Shown: one piece after another, positions 21,637 to 22,552 of the stretch | How positions within the stretch are numbered: position 1 is the first letter of the stretch | Layout of the letters: every line of letters begins with the position of its first letter | From: an uncultured Anaerotignum sp. | Lineage (GTDB): Bacteria > Bacillota > Clostridia > Lachnospirales > Anaerotignaceae | Assembly: GCA_910578425.1 (NCBI GenBank) | Contig: CAJTQX010000013.1 | Location: 5,447 to 27,998 of the forward strand | Reading direction: 5' to 3' | DNA length: 22,552 nt | Program-made: the position numbers and the translations under genes | The notes under the pieces: model-generated | The model's database searches: none | What the model was told of the DNA's origin: nothing | The model's input: the letters and a program-made list of their open reading frames with translations, nothing else

Positions 21637-22552
21637 TTGAGCATTGTCAATAACGAAGGAAAAAACGTACTGGTCAATTACAATTTTATGCTGCGGGTAG
21701 AGGGAATTTATGACCTCCCCTGCAAGGCGGTACATAGCTTTACAAAGGAAAACGAGTTTGAATTTGTGCAGGAAGGCGGCCTGAACGATTACGTCCATAT
21801 GCTGCGAAAACCGATTTCAAAGCCCTTTACCTTTACAGTGGAGCGGTATGTGGGGACAGATCTGATGCCGCCGCTGCCGCTGGGGGCGGAGCTTGTGCTG
21901 CCTGTTATTTTGTTGGTTTCCCCGCATCAGCACCGTTTTGATATTGCAAAGAGGACGTTTGTGTTTACAGGCTGCACAGTTATGAGCAAGACTTTTGGAG
22001 AGCTGACCGCGGAGAAAAGCGGACTGCTGACGGAAACGATTGTCATTGGCTATCGGGAGATGCTTGAGGTGACGGTTCCTGTGCATCCCGGCAGTGACGC
22101 GCAGCTATGGGCGTTTGAAAAAGAAAATCCACTGGGCAATAACATGCGCTCCGCACAGCCTGGCGTGGACAACGGGAAAGCGGTGCGGCGGTACTGGACG
22201 ATACGGGACGCCATTACGCCCCCTGCGAAGGAAAAGACAGATATAACAAACATAGAAGATGGACAGGAGATAAAGCTGGGTGATCCGCCTAAGATCGAAA
22301 CGAATGTGCGGGAGCCGAGCGCGCGGACATACGGACGTATCGGTACAGACGATGAGCCGGATCAGCGGAGCTGGTCGATAACGGGAAAGGTGAACCAGAG
22401 GACGCCTGGCAACAAAACGCTGGCAGGGGCAAGGAAGCAGATGAAGAAGCCGCAGGTATTCGCTTCCAGCGCGAAAAGCATAAAAGAAACAGAGGCGGAA
22501 GGCCGGAAATGGGAAATGAAGAAGCCGGAGGAAAACACCAGCGCGGCGAAGC
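21637..22552 (+). CDS. Second tube-fold protein with charged C-terminal extension (partial, runs off window)
   Basis: An open frame from a TTG start continues 305 codons to the window end without a stop. GAGGTGA at 21624-21630, overlapping the previous stop, is 6 bp from the TTG, which decides the start. Residues 1-150 look like the gp19/tube family: VLVNYNFMLRVEGI, EFEFVQEGGLNDYVHMLRKP, FTFTVERYVG, and a closing LTETIVIGYREMLEV strand. The remaining 155 or more residues are polar and charged, without a fold I recognise. CIS clusters often encode further tube-like proteins that start the tube on the baseplate (Afp5-like, or T4 gp48/gp54 in function), and this may be one, although its gp19-like match is to the fold and not to a specific member. 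The 3' end is outside the window. Confidence 0.75.
   Translation, partial: MSIVNNEGKNVLVNYNFMLRVEGIYDLPCKAVHSFTKENEFEFVQEGGLNDYVHMLRKPISKPFTFTVERYVGTDLMPPLPLGAELVLPVILLVSPHQHRFDIAKRTFVFTGCTVMSKTFGELTAEKSGLLTETIVIGYREMLEVTVPVHPGSDAQLWAFEKENPLGNNMRSAQPGVDNGKAVRRYWTIRDAITPPAKEKTDITNIEDGQEIKLGDPPKIETNVREPSARTYGRIGTDDEPDQRSWSITGKVNQRTPGNKTLAGARKQMKKPQVFASSAKSIKETEAEGRKWEMKKPEENTSAAK

Noticed and set aside
16613..22552. Ordinary prophage
   Set aside because: Tail genes only, with AAA+ ATPase, DUF4255, DUF4280 and DUF6760-like partners typical of CIS, and no capsid, terminase, integrase or lysis genes in the window. Flanking DNA could still change this.

Overview
The window carries most of the left part of a chromosomal contractile injection system (CIS, phage-tail-like) gene cluster, probably from a Gram-positive gut-type Clostridia, perhaps Lachnospiraceae. 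The lineage is inferred from strong AGGAGG-type ribosome binding sites, ATG/GTG/TTG starts, compact co-directional genes and protein style; no rRNA or other taxonomic marker is present. I see no capsid, terminase, integrase, transposase, tRNA or CRISPR array, so within the window this looks like a dedicated CIS locus and not a whole prophage.

Layout: (1) 1-306, leader with a near-perfect palindrome and weak promoter candidates. (2) 307-4228, a plus-strand unit: a tandem AAA+ ATPase of the eCIS type, a small charged protein, a soluble histidine kinase and an OmpR-type response regulator, ended by a hairpin that can terminate on both strands. (3) 4299-5201, a convergent minus-strand gene for a membrane-anchored HATPase protein without a visible H-box. 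(4) 5202-5418, a divergent control region with a promoter on each strand and an 11-bp-spaced direct repeat of the kind OmpR-family regulators bind. (5) 5419-16612, six genes with few or no familiar CIS parts: a 591-aa protein with an eCIS-associated N-terminus and an Ig-like end, a tail-anchored kinase-like protein, a membrane receptor ending in a degenerate nucleotide-cyclase domain plus TPR-like tail, a membrane-anchored MORN protein, a secreted TolC-like coiled-coil protein and an 889-aa membrane-anchored helical protein. (6) 16613-22552, tail genes: DUF4255/Pvc16-like protein, beta-rich unknown, DUF4280 PAAR-like spike tip, sheath, tube, tail assembly protein with a CxxC knuckle, DUF6760-like small protein, and a second tube-fold protein that runs off the window end.

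Working model (inference): the two-component genes set expression; the envelope genes of region 5 form a sensing and anchoring complex that could hold or trigger the CIS at the cell envelope; the AAA+ ATPase helps assembly or recycling; region 6 builds the tube, sheath and tip. The combination of pseudo-enzyme-like membrane proteins with a TolC-like protein inside a CIS operon is the part most likely to be undescribed.

Two diverged copies of one palindrome-rich dispersed repeat, in opposite orientation, sit in the only two sizeable gaps of the long operon (11716-11834 and 20939-21025). The second gap also holds a strong hairpin just after the tube gene and what may be a frameshifted zinc-ribbon remnant.
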